Source: Budorcas taxicolor
Lineage: Eukaryota; Chordata; Mammalia; Artiodactyla; Bovidae
Direction of reading: 5' to 3'
Assembly: GCF_023091745.1 (NCBI RefSeq)
Contig: NC_068913.1
Span: forward strand, 12,232,001-12,296,000
Length of the DNA stretch: 64,000 bases
Each line of letters opens with the position of its first letter. Within the stretch, counting starts at the first letter, position 1. The notes beneath the pieces are model-generated. The model was not told the origin of the DNA. It searched no databases and saw only the letters and a program-made list of their open reading frames with translations. The position numbers and the translations under genes were made by a program. Shown here one piece after another: positions 35,189 through 45,539 of this stretch.

Positions 35189-35691
35189 ACCTAGATGTTT
35201 TATCATTGGTGCTGTATGAGTGAAGAAGTCTTGAGGCTACTGTAAGAATAAGACCAAAAGCCAGAGGCAGGAGGCTTAAATCCAAAACTTGAGAACACCA
35301 GAAAACTTCTGACTCCAGGGAACATTAATCAACAAGAGCTCATCCAAAAGCCTCCATACCTATACTGAAACCAAGCTCCACCCAAGACCCAACAAGTTTC
35401 AGAGCAAGACATACCACGCTAATTCTCCCACAACACAGGAACATAACCCTGAGCACAAAAGTCACACCAAATCCATAGACACCTCAAAACTCACTACTGG
35501 ATACGTAATTGCACTCCAGAGAGAAGAGATCCAGCTCTACACATTGAACACTGACTCAAGCTTCCCCAACCAGGAAACCTTGACAAGCCACTCATCCAAC
35601 CCCACCCACAGGGAGGAACCTCCACAATAAAGAGGAATAACAAACTTCCAGCATACGGAAAGGCCACCCCAAACACAGCAACCTAAATAAG

Positions 35692-36880
35692 ATGAAAAGG
35701 AAGAGAAATATTCAGCAGGTAAAGGAACATGATAAAAGCCCACCAAACCAAACAAAAGGAGAGGAGATAGGGAGTCTACCTGAAAAAGAATTCAGAATAA
35801 TGGTAGTAAAAATGATCCAAAATCTTGAAAACAAAATGGAGTTACAGATAAATAGTCTGGAGACAAGGACTGAGAACATGCGAGAAAAGTTTAACTAGGA
35901 CCTTGAAGAAATAAATGGAGAAGGCAATGGCAACCTACTCCAGTACTCTTGCCTGGAAAATCCCATGGACGCAGGAGCCTGGAAGGCTGCAGTCCATGGG
36001 GTCGCAAAGAGTCAGACATGACTGAGTGACTTCACTTTCACTTCTCACTTTCATGCATTGGAGAAGGAAATGGCAACCCACTCCAGTGTTCTTGCCTGGA
36101 GAATCCCAGGGATGGGGGAGCCTGGTGGGCTGCAGTCTACAGGGTTGTACAGAGTCAGACATGACTGATGCAACTTAGCAGCAGCAGCAGAAGAAATAAA
36201 AAAGAGTCAATCAATAATGAATAACACAGTAACTGAGATCAAAAGTACTCTGAAGGGAACCAACAGTGGAATAACTGAGGCAGAAGGTAGGATAAATGAA
36301 GTGGAAGATAGAATGGTGGAAATAAATGAAGCAGAGAGGAAAAAAGAAAAAAGAATTAAAAGAAATGAGGACCACCTCAGAGACCTCTGGGATAATGTTA
36401 AATGCCCCAACGTTCAAACCATAGGAGTCCCAGAAGAAGATGACAAAAAGAAAGGCCATGAGAAAATATTTGAGGAGATAATAGTTGAAAACTTCCCTAA
36501 AATGGGAAGGAAATAGCCACCCAAGTCCAAGGATAAACCCAAGGCAAAACACCCCAAGACATATATTAATCAAATTAACAAAGATCAAACATAAAGAACA
36601 AATATTAAAAGCAGCAAGGGAAAAACAAAAAATAACTCACAAGGGGATTCCCATAAGGATAACAGCTAATCTTTCAATAGAAACTCTTCAGGCCAGGAGG
36701 GAATGTCAGGACATACTTAAAGTAATGAAAGAGAAAAACCTACAACCCAGGTTACTGTACCCAGCAAGGATCTCATTCAAATATGAAGGAGAAATCAAAA
36801 GCCTTACAGAAAAGCAAAAGCTCAGAGAATTCAGCACCACCAAACCAGCTCTCCAACAAATACTAAAGGATCTTCTCTAG
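35692..36880 (+). pseudogene. L1 ORF1 (nucleic-acid-binding chaperone), disrupted
   Basis: Starts MKRKRNIQQVKEHDKSPPNQ. ORF1 proteins form trimers through a coiled coil and coat L1 RNA. The first frame ends at a TAG at 35896-35898, where I recall a Lys codon in the family. A BOV-A2 follows at 35916-36190. The coiled-coil and RRM-like region resumes at 36217-36516 (EDRMVEINEAERKKEKRIKR), then frame shifts. The C-terminal domain at 36485-36880 has RHILIKLTKIKHKEQILKAA and LQPRLLYPARISF and ends at the normal stop. The shift coincides with an apparent deletion of about 20 nt after 36530 relative to the remembered consensus. Confidence 0.92.
35916..36190 (+). mobile_element. BOV-A2 SINE inside L1 ORF1, 10-bp TSD
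   Basis: Complete dimer with an AGC tail at 36179-36190. The TSD aagaaataaa lies at 35906-35915 and 36191-36200, perfect. Same orientation as the L1. Confidence 0.97.
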
Positions 36881-36931
36881 ATAGGAAACACATTAAAAGT
36901 TTATGAACACTAACCCAAAACAACAAAGTAA

Positions 36932-39900
36932 ATGGCAACAGGATCATACTTATCAATAATTACCTTAAACGTAAATGGGTTGAATGCCCCAACCAAAAGA
37001 CAAAGACTGGCTGAATGGATACAAAAACAAGACCCCTATATATGCTGTCTGCAAGAGACCCACCTCAAACCTAGGGACACATACAGACTGAAAGCGAAGG
37101 GCTGGAAAAAGATATTTCATGCAAATGGAGACCAAAAGAAAGCAGGAGTAGCAATACTCATATCAGATAAAACAGACTTTGAAATAAAGGCCGTGAAAAG
37201 AGACGAAGAAGGACACTACATAATTATCAAACAGTCAATCCAAGAAGAAGATATAACAATTATAAATATATGTGTACCCAACATAGGAGCACTGAAATAT
37301 GTAAGGCAAATGCTAACAAGTATGAAAGGGGATATTAATAGTAACACAATAATAGTGGGAGACTTTAATACCCCACCCACACCTATGGATAGATCAACTA
37401 AACAGAAAATTAGCAAGGAAACACAAATTTTAAATGATACAACGGACTGCTAAGTCACTTCAGTTGTGTCCGACTCTGTGCGACCCCATAGACGGCAGCC
37501 CACCAGGCTCCCCCGTCCCTGGGATTCTCCAGGCAAGAACACTGGAGTGGGTTGCCATTTCCTTCTCCAATGCATGAAAGTGAAAAGTGAAAGTGAAGTC
37601 GCTCAGTCGTGTCTGACTCTTGGCAACCCCATGGACTGCAGCCTACCAGGCTCCTCCATCCATGGGATTTTCCAGGCAAGAGTACTGGAGTGGGGTACCA
37701 TTGCCTTCTCCGTACAATGGACTAGTTAGACCTAATTGATTTCTATAGGCCATTTCACCCTAAAACAATGAATTTCACCTTTTTCTCAAGTGCACACAGA
37801 ACCTCCTCCAGGATAAATCACATCCTAGGCCATAAATCTAGCCTTGGTAAATTTAAAAAAAAATTAAAATCATCTCAAGCATCTTTTCTGATCACAATGC
37901 AGTAAGATTAGATGTCAACTACAGGGGGGAAAAACTATTAAAAATACAAACATATGGAAGCTAAACAAAACACTTCTGAATAACCAACAAATCACAGAAT
38001 AAATAAAAAAAGAAATAAAAATATGCATAGAAATGAATGAAAATGAACACACAACAACCCAAAACCTATGGGATTCAGTAAAAGCAGTGCTAAGGGGAAT
38101 GTTCATAGCAATACAAGCTTACCTCAAGAAATAGGAGAAAAATCAAATAAATAACTCTACACCTAAAGCAACTAGATAAAGAGGAAATGAAGCACCCCAG
38201 GGTTAATAGAAGGAAAGAAATCATGAAAATTAGGGCAGAAATAAATGCAAAAGAAACAAAGCAGACCATAGCCAAAATCAACAAAGCTAAAAGCTGGTTC
38301 TTTGAGAAGATAAATAAAGGAGACAAACCATTAGCTAGACTCTTCAAGAAAAAAAGAGAGAAGAATCAAATCAACAAAATTAAAAATGAAAGTGGAGAAA
38401 TCACAACAGACAACACAGAAATGCAAAAGATCATAAGACACTACTATCAGCAACTAAAATGGACAACTTGGAAGAAATGGACAAATTCTTAGAAAAGTAT
38501 AACTTTCCAAAACTGAACCAGGAAGAAATAGAAAATCTTAACAGACCTATCACAAGCACAGAAATTGAAACTGTAATCAGAAATCCTCCAACAAACAAAA
38601 GCCCAGGACCAGATGGCTTCACAGCTGAATTTTACCAAAAATTTAGAGAAGAGCTAACACCTGTCCTACTCAAATTCTTCCAGAAAATTGCAGAGGAAGG
38701 TAAACTTCCAAACTCATGCTATGAGGCCACCATCACCCTAACAGCAAAACCAGACAAAGATGCCACAAAAATAGAAAACTACAGGCCAATATCACTGATG
38801 AACATAGATGCAAAAATCCTTAACAAAATTCTAGTGAACAGAATCCAACAACATAGTAAAAAGATCATACATACCAAGTGGGCTTTATCCTAGGGATGCC
38901 AGGATTCTTCAGTATTCTCAAATCAATCAATGTGATACACCACATTAACAAATTGGAAGATAAAAACCATATAATTATCTCAATAGATGCAGAGAAAGCC
39001 TTTGACAAAATTCAACATCCATTTATGGATGTTGCCCTCCAGAAAGCAGGCATAGAAGGAACATACCTCAACATAATAAAAGCCATATATGATAAACCCA
39101 CAGCAAACATTATCCTCAATAGTGAAAAATTGAAAGCATTTCCCCTAAAGTCAGGAACAAGACAAGGATGCCCACTTTCACCACTACTATTCCACATAGT
39201 TCTGGAAGTTTTAGCCACAGCAATCAGAGCAGAAAAAGAAATAAAGGAATCCAGATTGGAAAAGAAGAAGTAAAGCTCTCACTGTTTGCAGATGACATGA
39301 TGCTCTACATAGAAAACCCTAAAGACTCCACCAGAAAATTACTAAAGCTAATCAATGAATACAGTAAAGTTGAAGGTTATAAAATTAACACACAGAAATC
39401 CCTTGCATTCCTATACACTAACAATAAGAAAACAAAAAGAGAAATTATGGAAACAATTCCATTCACCAGTGCAATGAAAAGAATAAAATATTTAGAAATA
39501 AATCTACCTAAAGAAACAAAAGACCTATACATAGAAAACTGTAAAACACTGAAGAAAGAAATCAAAGATGACACAAATAAATGGAGAAATATACCATGTT
39601 CATGGATCAGAAGAATCCATATAGTGAAAATGAGTACACTACCCAAAGCAATCTATAGATTCAATGCAATCCCTATCAAGCCACCAAAGGTATTTTTCAC
39701 AGAACTAGAACAAATGATTTCACAATTTGTATGGAAATACAAAAAGACATGAATAGCCAAAGCAGTCTTGAGAAACAAGAATGGAACTCTACTACAAAGC
39801 CACAGTCATCAAGACAGTATGGTACTGGCACAAAGACAGAAATATAGATCAATGGAACAAAATAGAAATCCCAGAGATAAATCCACACACCTATGGACAC

Positions 39901-40891
39901 CTTATCTTTGACAAAGGAGGCAAGAATATACAATGGAGAAAAGACAACCTCTTTAAAAAATGGTGCTGAGAAAACCAGTCAACCACTTGTAAAAGAATGA
40001 AACTAGAACACTTTCTAACACCATACACAAAAATAAACTCAAAGTGGATTAAAAATCTAAATGTAAGACCAGAAACTATAAAACTCCTAGAGGAAGACAT
40101 AGGCAAAATATTTTTTGACGTAAATCATGGCAGGACCCTCTATGATCCATCTCCCAGAATAATGGAAATAAAAGCAAAAATAAACAAATGGGACCTAATT
40201 AAACTTAAAAGCTTTTGCACAATGAAGGAAACTATAAGCAAGGTGAAAAGACAGCCTTCAGAATGGGAGAAAATAGCAAATGAAGCAGCTGACAAAGAAT
40301 TAATCTCAAAAATATACAAGCAACTCCTGTAACTCAATTCCAGAAAAATAAAAGACCCAATCAAAAAATGGGCCAAAGAACTAAACAGACATTTCTCCAA
40401 AGAAGGTATACATATGGCTAACAAACACATGAAAAGATGCTCAACATCACTCATTATCAGAGAAATGCAAATCAAAACCACAATGAGGTACCATCTCATG
40501 CCACTCAGAATGGCTGCTAGCAAAAGTCTATAAATAATAAATGCTGGAGAGGGTGCACAGAAAAAGGAATCCTCTTACACTGTTGGTGGGAATGCAAACT
40601 AGTACAGCCACTATGGAGAACAGTGTGGAGATTCCTTAAAAAACTGGAAATAGAATTGCCATACAACCCAGCAATCGCACCTGACCTGGTGTGGTGGGCA
40701 TACACACTGAGGAAACCAGAATTAAAAGAGACACGTGTACCCTAACATTCATCACAGCACTGTTTACAATAGCCAGGACATGGAAGCAACCTAGACGCCC
40801 ATTGGCAGACGATTGGATGAGAAAGCTGTGGTACATATACACAGTGGAATATTACTCAGCTATTAAAAAAATGCATTTGAATCAGTTCTAA
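36932..40891 (+). pseudogene. L1 ORF2 (endonuclease plus reverse transcriptase), disrupted
   Basis: Starts MATGSYLSIITLNVNGLNAP. The endonuclease (36932-37453) keeps Asn-rich LNVNGLN, LQETHL at residues 40-45 and GDFNTP. After a BOV-A2, the endonuclease end with an SDHNA motif lies near 37885-37905. RT pieces: 38459-38893 (NYRPISLMNIDAKILNK), 38878-39273 (SIDAEKAFDKIQHP and RQGCPLSPLLF), 39168-39752 with the catalytic FADD intact at 39285-39296. C-terminal pieces: 39781-39969, 39997-40332, 40691-40891 (RKLWYIYTVEYYSAIKK). At least six frame breaks plus the SINE make it inactive. Confidence 0.93.
37449..37712 (-). mobile_element. BOV-A2 SINE inside the L1 endonuclease region, 11-bp TSD with one mismatch
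   Basis: Antisense dimer with no long CTG tail. Flanks are tacaacggact at 37438-37448 and tacaatggact at 37713-37723, 10 of 11 identical. Confidence 0.95.
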
Positions 40892-41041
40892 TGAGGTAGA
40901 TGAAACTGGAGCCTATTATACAGAGTGAAGTAAGTCATAAAGAGAAACACTAATACAGTATATTAATGCATATATATGGAATTTAGAAAGATGGAAACGA
41001 TGACCCTATATGTGAGACAGTGAAAGTGACATAGATGTATC

Positions 41042-41076
41042 AAATCAACAGGTTGTATGTACATTTTAACTTGCCC
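41042..41076 (+). mobile_element. Ancient L1 3' tail, left part
   Basis: 'aaatcaacaggttgtatgta' and following bases resemble the very 3' end of old L1s rather than the bovine L1 3' UTR. The matching remainder follows the BovB at 42824-42865 ('gttatatgtaaattatatct', then an A-rich end). Confidence 0.6.
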
Positions 41077-42823
41077 AAGTTCAGTTCAGTTTAGTTGCTC
41101 AGTGGTGTCCGACTCTTTGCAACCCCATGCATCACAGCACACCGGGCCTCCCTGTCCATCACCAACTCCCAGAGTTTACCCAAACTCATGTCCATCGAGT
41201 CAGTGATGCCATCCAGCCATCTCATCCTCTGTCCTCCCCTTCTCCTCCTGCCCCCAATCCCTCCCAGCATCAGAGTCTTTTCCAATGAGTCAACTCTTCG
41301 CATTAGGTGGCCAAAATATTGGAGTTTCAGCTTTAGCATCAGTCCTTCTAATGAACACCCAGGACTGACCTCCTTTAGGATGGACTGGTTGGATCTCCTT
41401 GCAGTCCAAGGGACTCTCAAGAGTCTTCTCCAACACCACAGTTCAAAAGCATCAATTCTTCAGCACTCAGCTTTCTTCACAGTCCAACTCTCACATCCAT
41501 ACACGACCACTGGAAAAACCACAGCCTTGACAAGATGGACCTTTGTTGGCAAAGTAATGTCTCTGCTTTTGAATATGCTGTATAGGTTAGTCATAACTAT
41601 CCTTCCAAGGAGGAAGCATTCATGGGTGCAATCACCATCTGCAGTGATTTTGGAGCCCAAAAAAATAAAGTCTAACACTGTTTCCACTGTTTCCCCATCT
41701 ATTTCCCATGAAGTGAGGGACCAGATGCCATGATCTTCGTTTTCTGAATGTTGAGCTTTAAGCCAACTTTTTCACTCTCCTCTTTCACTTTCATCAAAAG
41801 GCTTTTTAGTTCCTCTTCACTTTCTGCCATAAGGGTGGTGTCATCTGCATATCTGAGGTTATTGATATTTCTCCTGGCAATCTTGATTCCAGCTTGTCCT
41901 TTTTCTAGCCCAGGGTTTCTCATGATGTACTCTGCATAGCAGTTAAATAAGCAGGGTGACAATATATAGCCTTGACATACTCCTTTTCCTATTTGGAACC
42001 AGTCTGTTGTTCCATGTCCAGTTCTAACTGTTGCTTTCTGACCTGCATATAAGTTTCTCAAGAGGCATGTCATGTGGTCCCATCTCCTTCAGAATTTTCC
42101 ACAGTGATCAATGCAAAGAAATAGAGGGAAACAATAGAATGGAAAAGACTAGAGATCTCTTCAAGAAAATTAGAGATACCAAGGGAATATTTCATGCAAA
42201 GATGGGCACAATAAAGAACAGAAATGCTCAGGACCTAACAGAAGCAGAACATATTAAGAAGGGGTGGCAAGAATACACAGAAAAACTGTACAAAAAAGAT
42301 CTTCATGACCCAGATAATCATGATGGTGTGATCACTCATCTAGAGCCAGACATCCTGGAATGTGAAGTCAAGTGGGCCTTAGAAAGCATCACTACGAACA
42401 AAGCTAGTGGAGGTGATGGAATTCCAGTTGAGCTATTTCAAATCCTGAAAGATGATGCTGTGAAAGTTCTGCACTCAATATGCCAGCAAATTTGGAAAAC
42501 TCAGCAGTGCCCACAGGACTGGAAAAGGTCCATTTTCATTCCAGTCCCAAAGAAAGGCAATGCCAAAGAATGCTCAAACTACCGCACAATTGCACTCATC
42601 TCACACACTAGTAAAGTAATGCTCAAAATTCTCCAAGCCAGGCTTCAGCAATATATGAACCATGAACTTCCTGATGTTCAAGCTGGTTTTAGAAAAGGCA
42701 GTGGAACCAGAGATCAAATTGCCAACATCCACTGGATCATCGAAAAAGCAAGAGAGTTCCAGAAAAACATCTATTTCTGCTTTATTGATTATGCCAACGC
42801 CTTTGACTGTGTGGATCACAGTA
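41077..42823 (-). mobile_element. BovB LINE with 5' inversion, 9-bp TSD
   Basis: 41077-42105 is antisense BovB from the 3' tail to the mid reverse transcriptase. 42106-42823 is BovB in the plus orientation, from the linker before the RT up to the FDCVDH motif. In BovB order the plus piece directly precedes the minus piece. The TSD aacttgccc lies at 41068-41076 and 42824-42832, so both pieces arrived in one event. Strand given is that of the 3' part. Confidence 0.95.
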
Positions 42824-42846
42824 AACTTGCCCGAAGTTATATGTAA
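41699..42846. pseudogene. BovB reverse transcriptase split into opposed halves
   Basis: The plus frame 42031-42846 (271 codons, the longest in the window) encodes the linker and N-terminal RT: DQCKEIEGNNRMEKTRDLFK, NKASGGDGIPVELFQILK, FIPVPKKGNAKECSNYR and YANAFDCVDHSK. The minus frame 42073-41699 continues the same protein with LLRNLYAGQKATVRTGHGTT, GKGVCQGYILSPCLFN and RYADDTTLMAE. The halves cannot be joined in a transcript from one strand, so no enzyme is produced. Confidence 0.92.
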
Positions 42847-42865
42847 ATTATATCTCAAAAAATAA
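42824..42865 (+). mobile_element. Ancient L1 3' tail, right part
   Basis: Continuation of the 41042-41076 fragment after the BovB insertion. It ends in 'tatctcaaaaaataaatg', a typical old L1 terminus. Confidence 0.6.
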
Positions 42866-42929
42866 ATGTAAAGTAAAGTAAGTATTAATAGAAAAAGACT
42901 CTAGCAATCTGATAACCCAAAGTGTTACC

Positions 42930-43437
42930 TGCTCAGTCGTCTTCGACTCCTTGCCACTCCATCCAGTAGAGCTGGGCTTCCCTGCTAGCTCATCTGGTAA
43001 AGAATAAGCCTGCGATGCAGGAGATCCCAGTTTGATTCCTGGATTGGGAAGATCCCAGTTTGATTCCTGGATTGAGAAGGGAAAGGATACCCACTCCAGT
43101 ATTCTTGAGCTTACCTGGTGGCTCAGATGGTAAAGAATATGACCACACTGTGCGAGACTCAGGTTCAATCTCTGGGTTGGGAAGATCCCTTGGAGGAGTC
43201 CATGGCAATGCACTCCAGTATTCTTGCTTGGAGAATCCCCACGGACAGAGGAGCCTGGCAGGCTACAGTCCATGGAGTCTCAAGGAGTCAGACATGACTG
43301 AGCAACTAACCAACACAACACAGAGGACTACAGCTTGCCAGGCTTCTGTCTGTGGAATTCTCCAGGCAAGAATACTGGAGGGGGTTGCTATGCCCTTCTC
43401 CAAGGGCATATTCTTTACTATCTCAGCCACTAGGTAA
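42930..43437. mobile_element. Bov-tA nested inside another Bov-tA
   Basis: A minus-strand Bov-tA has its 3' tail side at 42930-42973 and the remainder at about 43320-43437. Between them lies a plus-strand Bov-tA (about 42974-43319) with two tRNA-derived head units (starting near 42975 and 43109). The first head holds a 29-bp tandem duplication at about 43023-43080 (unit gatcccagtttgattcctgg plus nine bases). Confidence 0.85.
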
Positions 43438-43622
43438 GTCTCAAACCTGAAGGCAAGAGTTAGATTCCAAGAACATGAATAGAAAAGAGGAAATCTTGGA
43501 CTGATTCTGAAATTCAGAAATATAGTCTTGGTAAAGGACTTTTAAAAATATGATGCACAGTGAAGTTTTAAAATATCAGGGAGGTGCATTTTCCTGCCCA
43601 CTTTCAAAATAATCTATGGTAG

Positions 43623-43813
43623 GAATTTCCCTGGCAGTCCAGTAGTTAAGACTTCGCCTTCCAATGCAAGCAGTATGGGTTTGATTCCTGCTCGGGGAGC
43701 TAAGATGGTAGGCCTAGTAGCCAAAAACTAGAACATAAACAACAGAAGCAATATTGTCACAAATTCAGTGAAGACTTTAAAAATCAAACAAACAAAAACA
43801 AACCCCCAAAAGT
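43623..43813 (+). mobile_element. CHR-type SINE with long 3' part, 10-bp TSD
   Basis: The tRNA-derived head (tttccctggcagtccagtag), B-box-like 'gggtttgattcctg' and the extended 3' part 'agaagcaatattgtcacaaa' followed by 'gaagactttaaaaatc' identify a CHR-2-like SINE. TSD tctatggtag lies at 43613-43622 and 43814-43823. Confidence 0.9.
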
Positions 43814-43855
43814 TCTATGGTAGTTTACAAGGTGTACTATGGTATAAAACAGTAC

Positions 43856-44132
43856 TGCTGCTACTGCTGCTAAATCGCTTCAGTTGTGTCTGACTCTGTG
43901 CAACCCCATAGACGGCAGCCCACCAAGCTCCTCCATCCCTGGGATTCTCCAGGCAAGAATACTGGAGTGGGTTGCCATTTCCTTCTCCAATGAATGAAAG
44001 TGAAAAGGGAAAGTGAAGTCGCTCAGTCATGCCCAGCTCTCAGCGACCCCATGGACTGCAGCCCGCCAGGCTCCTTCGTCCATGGGATTTTCCAGGCAAG
44101 AGTACTGGAGTGGGGTGCCATTGCCTTCTCCG
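43856..44132 (-). mobile_element. BOV-A2 SINE, full length, 12-bp TSD
   Basis: Antisense dimer with an interrupted CTG left end. TSD ataaaacagtac lies at 43844-43855 and 44133-44144. Confidence 0.97.
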
Positions 44133-44144
44133 ATAAAACAGTAC

Positions 44145-44763
44145 AGTTAACATTAAAACAGAACCTGGGCTACCCAATAGAAATTGAGGAAAGGATATTA
44201 CTAGGAATTTGGGATGAGTTGCTTATGTCATCTGGGAAATGGATTTGCCTTTACTTTTCTTGGAAATCAAGGGATAAAAGAAACATGTCTTTTTTTTTTT
44301 TTTTTAATAGTTTCTTTCCTTCCCTTCTCTTGCCAAAACAGAACATATAAAGCTGTCTTATATATGAAATTATTATAGACTACACAATTCATTGCTAATG
44401 TAAATGTTTTCAATGGTGAGCTTCTTTTTAATTAATTTTTAAGGTCATTATATCATCACAAGAATCTTCACTTTTAGTTTTGAAGAAATATATATATATA
44501 TATATTTAAGGAGATGATATTGTTAAAAAATAAAATTAAAATCTGTCATATATTTTGCTGAGTTCTTCCTATCAAGCTCCAAAGGTCACCATAAGGTTTG
44601 ACTGGACAGGATGTACATGAAAGTACTCCTCAACACTACTGGACAACACAAGCTACAACTTCACTTATCCACCTATACCAGGAGTGTTAGTTTCAGTTGA
44701 TATGTGCTCCCTGTTGTGATATGCACTTCCATGTTACATGGCTAGTCTTAGTTGAAAGACTAC
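44145..44763. other. AT-rich DNA with poly-T and TA repeat
   Basis: A T-run lies at 44290-44305 and a (TA)n array at 44488-44505. No gene or other repeat recognised. Confidence 0.6.
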
Positions 44764-44774
44764 CTTTATACTCT

Positions 44775-45020
44775 GCTGCTGCTGCTGCTGCTAAGTCGCT
44801 TCAGTTGTGTCCGACTCTGTGCGACCCCATAGACGGCAGCCCACCAGGCTCCCCTGTCCCTGGGATTCTCCAGGCAAGAACACTGGAGTGGGGTGCCATG
44901 TCCTTCTCCAATGCATGAAAGTGAAAAGTGAAAATGAAGTCGCTCAGTCGTGTCCAACTCTTCGTGACCCCATGGACTGCAGCCTACCAGGCTCCTCCAT
45001 CCATGGGATTTTCCAGGCAA
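44775..45020 (-). mobile_element. BOV-A2 SINE, slightly 5'-truncated, 11-bp TSD
   Basis: Antisense with about six CTG units at its left end. The right end stops at 'ttttccaggcaa', about 33 bp short of the usual BOV-A2 5' terminus. The TSD ctttatactct (44764-44774 and 45021-45031) abuts that point, so truncation occurred at insertion. Confidence 0.95.
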
Positions 45021-45120
45021 CTTTATACTCTAGTAAGTAGTGTATAGTTTATAGTAGTATAGTGAAGAACCAAGGTCTTACTGGTTCTTCAAAAAGCAGA
45101 GAATGGGAGTGAAAAAGTCT

Positions 45121-45480
45121 AGAGAGACAGTTAAGGGGAGGTCACGGCAGGCTGTGGCAAAGACTGACTATTACCTTGAGTAATATGGAAAGCCATTGGA
45201 GGGGTTGGGGTAGAGAAGTGACATCATCCTGATTATTGGGTTAAGAACAGATTGTAGGAGACAAGGCAGAGCAGGAAGATGAGATTGAGTATTCAATAGT
45301 TAAAAGGGATTATGTACCTTGGACCAGGCTGATAATGGTGGAGCTGGAGGGAGGTCACAGAATCATGGATATCTTTGAAATTTAGATGTGACAGGATTTG
45401 GTGATGAATTGGACATCTGAAAGAAAGAGAGGAAGGAGTCAAGAGTATAAGGTTTTAGATTTGGAACAACCAAAATAACA
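45121..45480 (-). mobile_element. Ancient L2 LINE 3' part, antisense
   Basis: Matches antisense L2 landmarks: 'aagccattggaggggttggg' (45191), 'ggatttggtgatgaattgga' (45394) and 'gaaagagaggaaggagtcaa' (45423). Diverged. Confidence 0.65.
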
Positions 45481-45539
45481 GCAGCTGTTAACTGAGGTGA
45501 GTGATCATACTTTAAAAGTTTCATTCATTTATCCATTTT

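Larger units (their letters stand above)
33471..35691 (+). promoter_or_regulatory. 5' UTR and presumed internal promoter of the bovine-type L1
   Basis: About 2.2 kb of non-coding sequence before the ORF1 start. The first 600 bp are GC-rich and contain a short degenerate tandem array. 34320-34600 is T-rich. 34605-35188 holds the 146-bp array. L1 5' UTRs act as internal RNA polymerase II promoters; activity of this copy is inferred, not shown. The 191-codon antisense frame at 33563-34138 is not thought to be a gene. Confidence 0.7.
33471..41041 (+). mobile_element. Bovine-type L1 (L1_BT-like), nearly full length, 3'-truncated
   Basis: Order: 5' UTR with tandem arrays (33471-35691), ORF1 (35692-36880), short spacer, ORF2 (36932 to about 40891), partial 3' UTR to about 41041. 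Two BOV-A2 SINEs interrupt it, one in ORF1 and one in the endonuclease region. Later L1 3' UTR sequence, poly-A and a TSD are missing. Recognised from remembered bovine L1 consensus: it shares the 5' UTR order, the ORF1 start and the ORF2 start. Confidence 0.93.

Noticed and set aside
42031..42846. 271-codon frame, longest in the window, considered as a host gene
   Set aside because: It is BovB linker plus N-terminal reverse transcriptase in the inverted half of a transposon bounded by a TSD.
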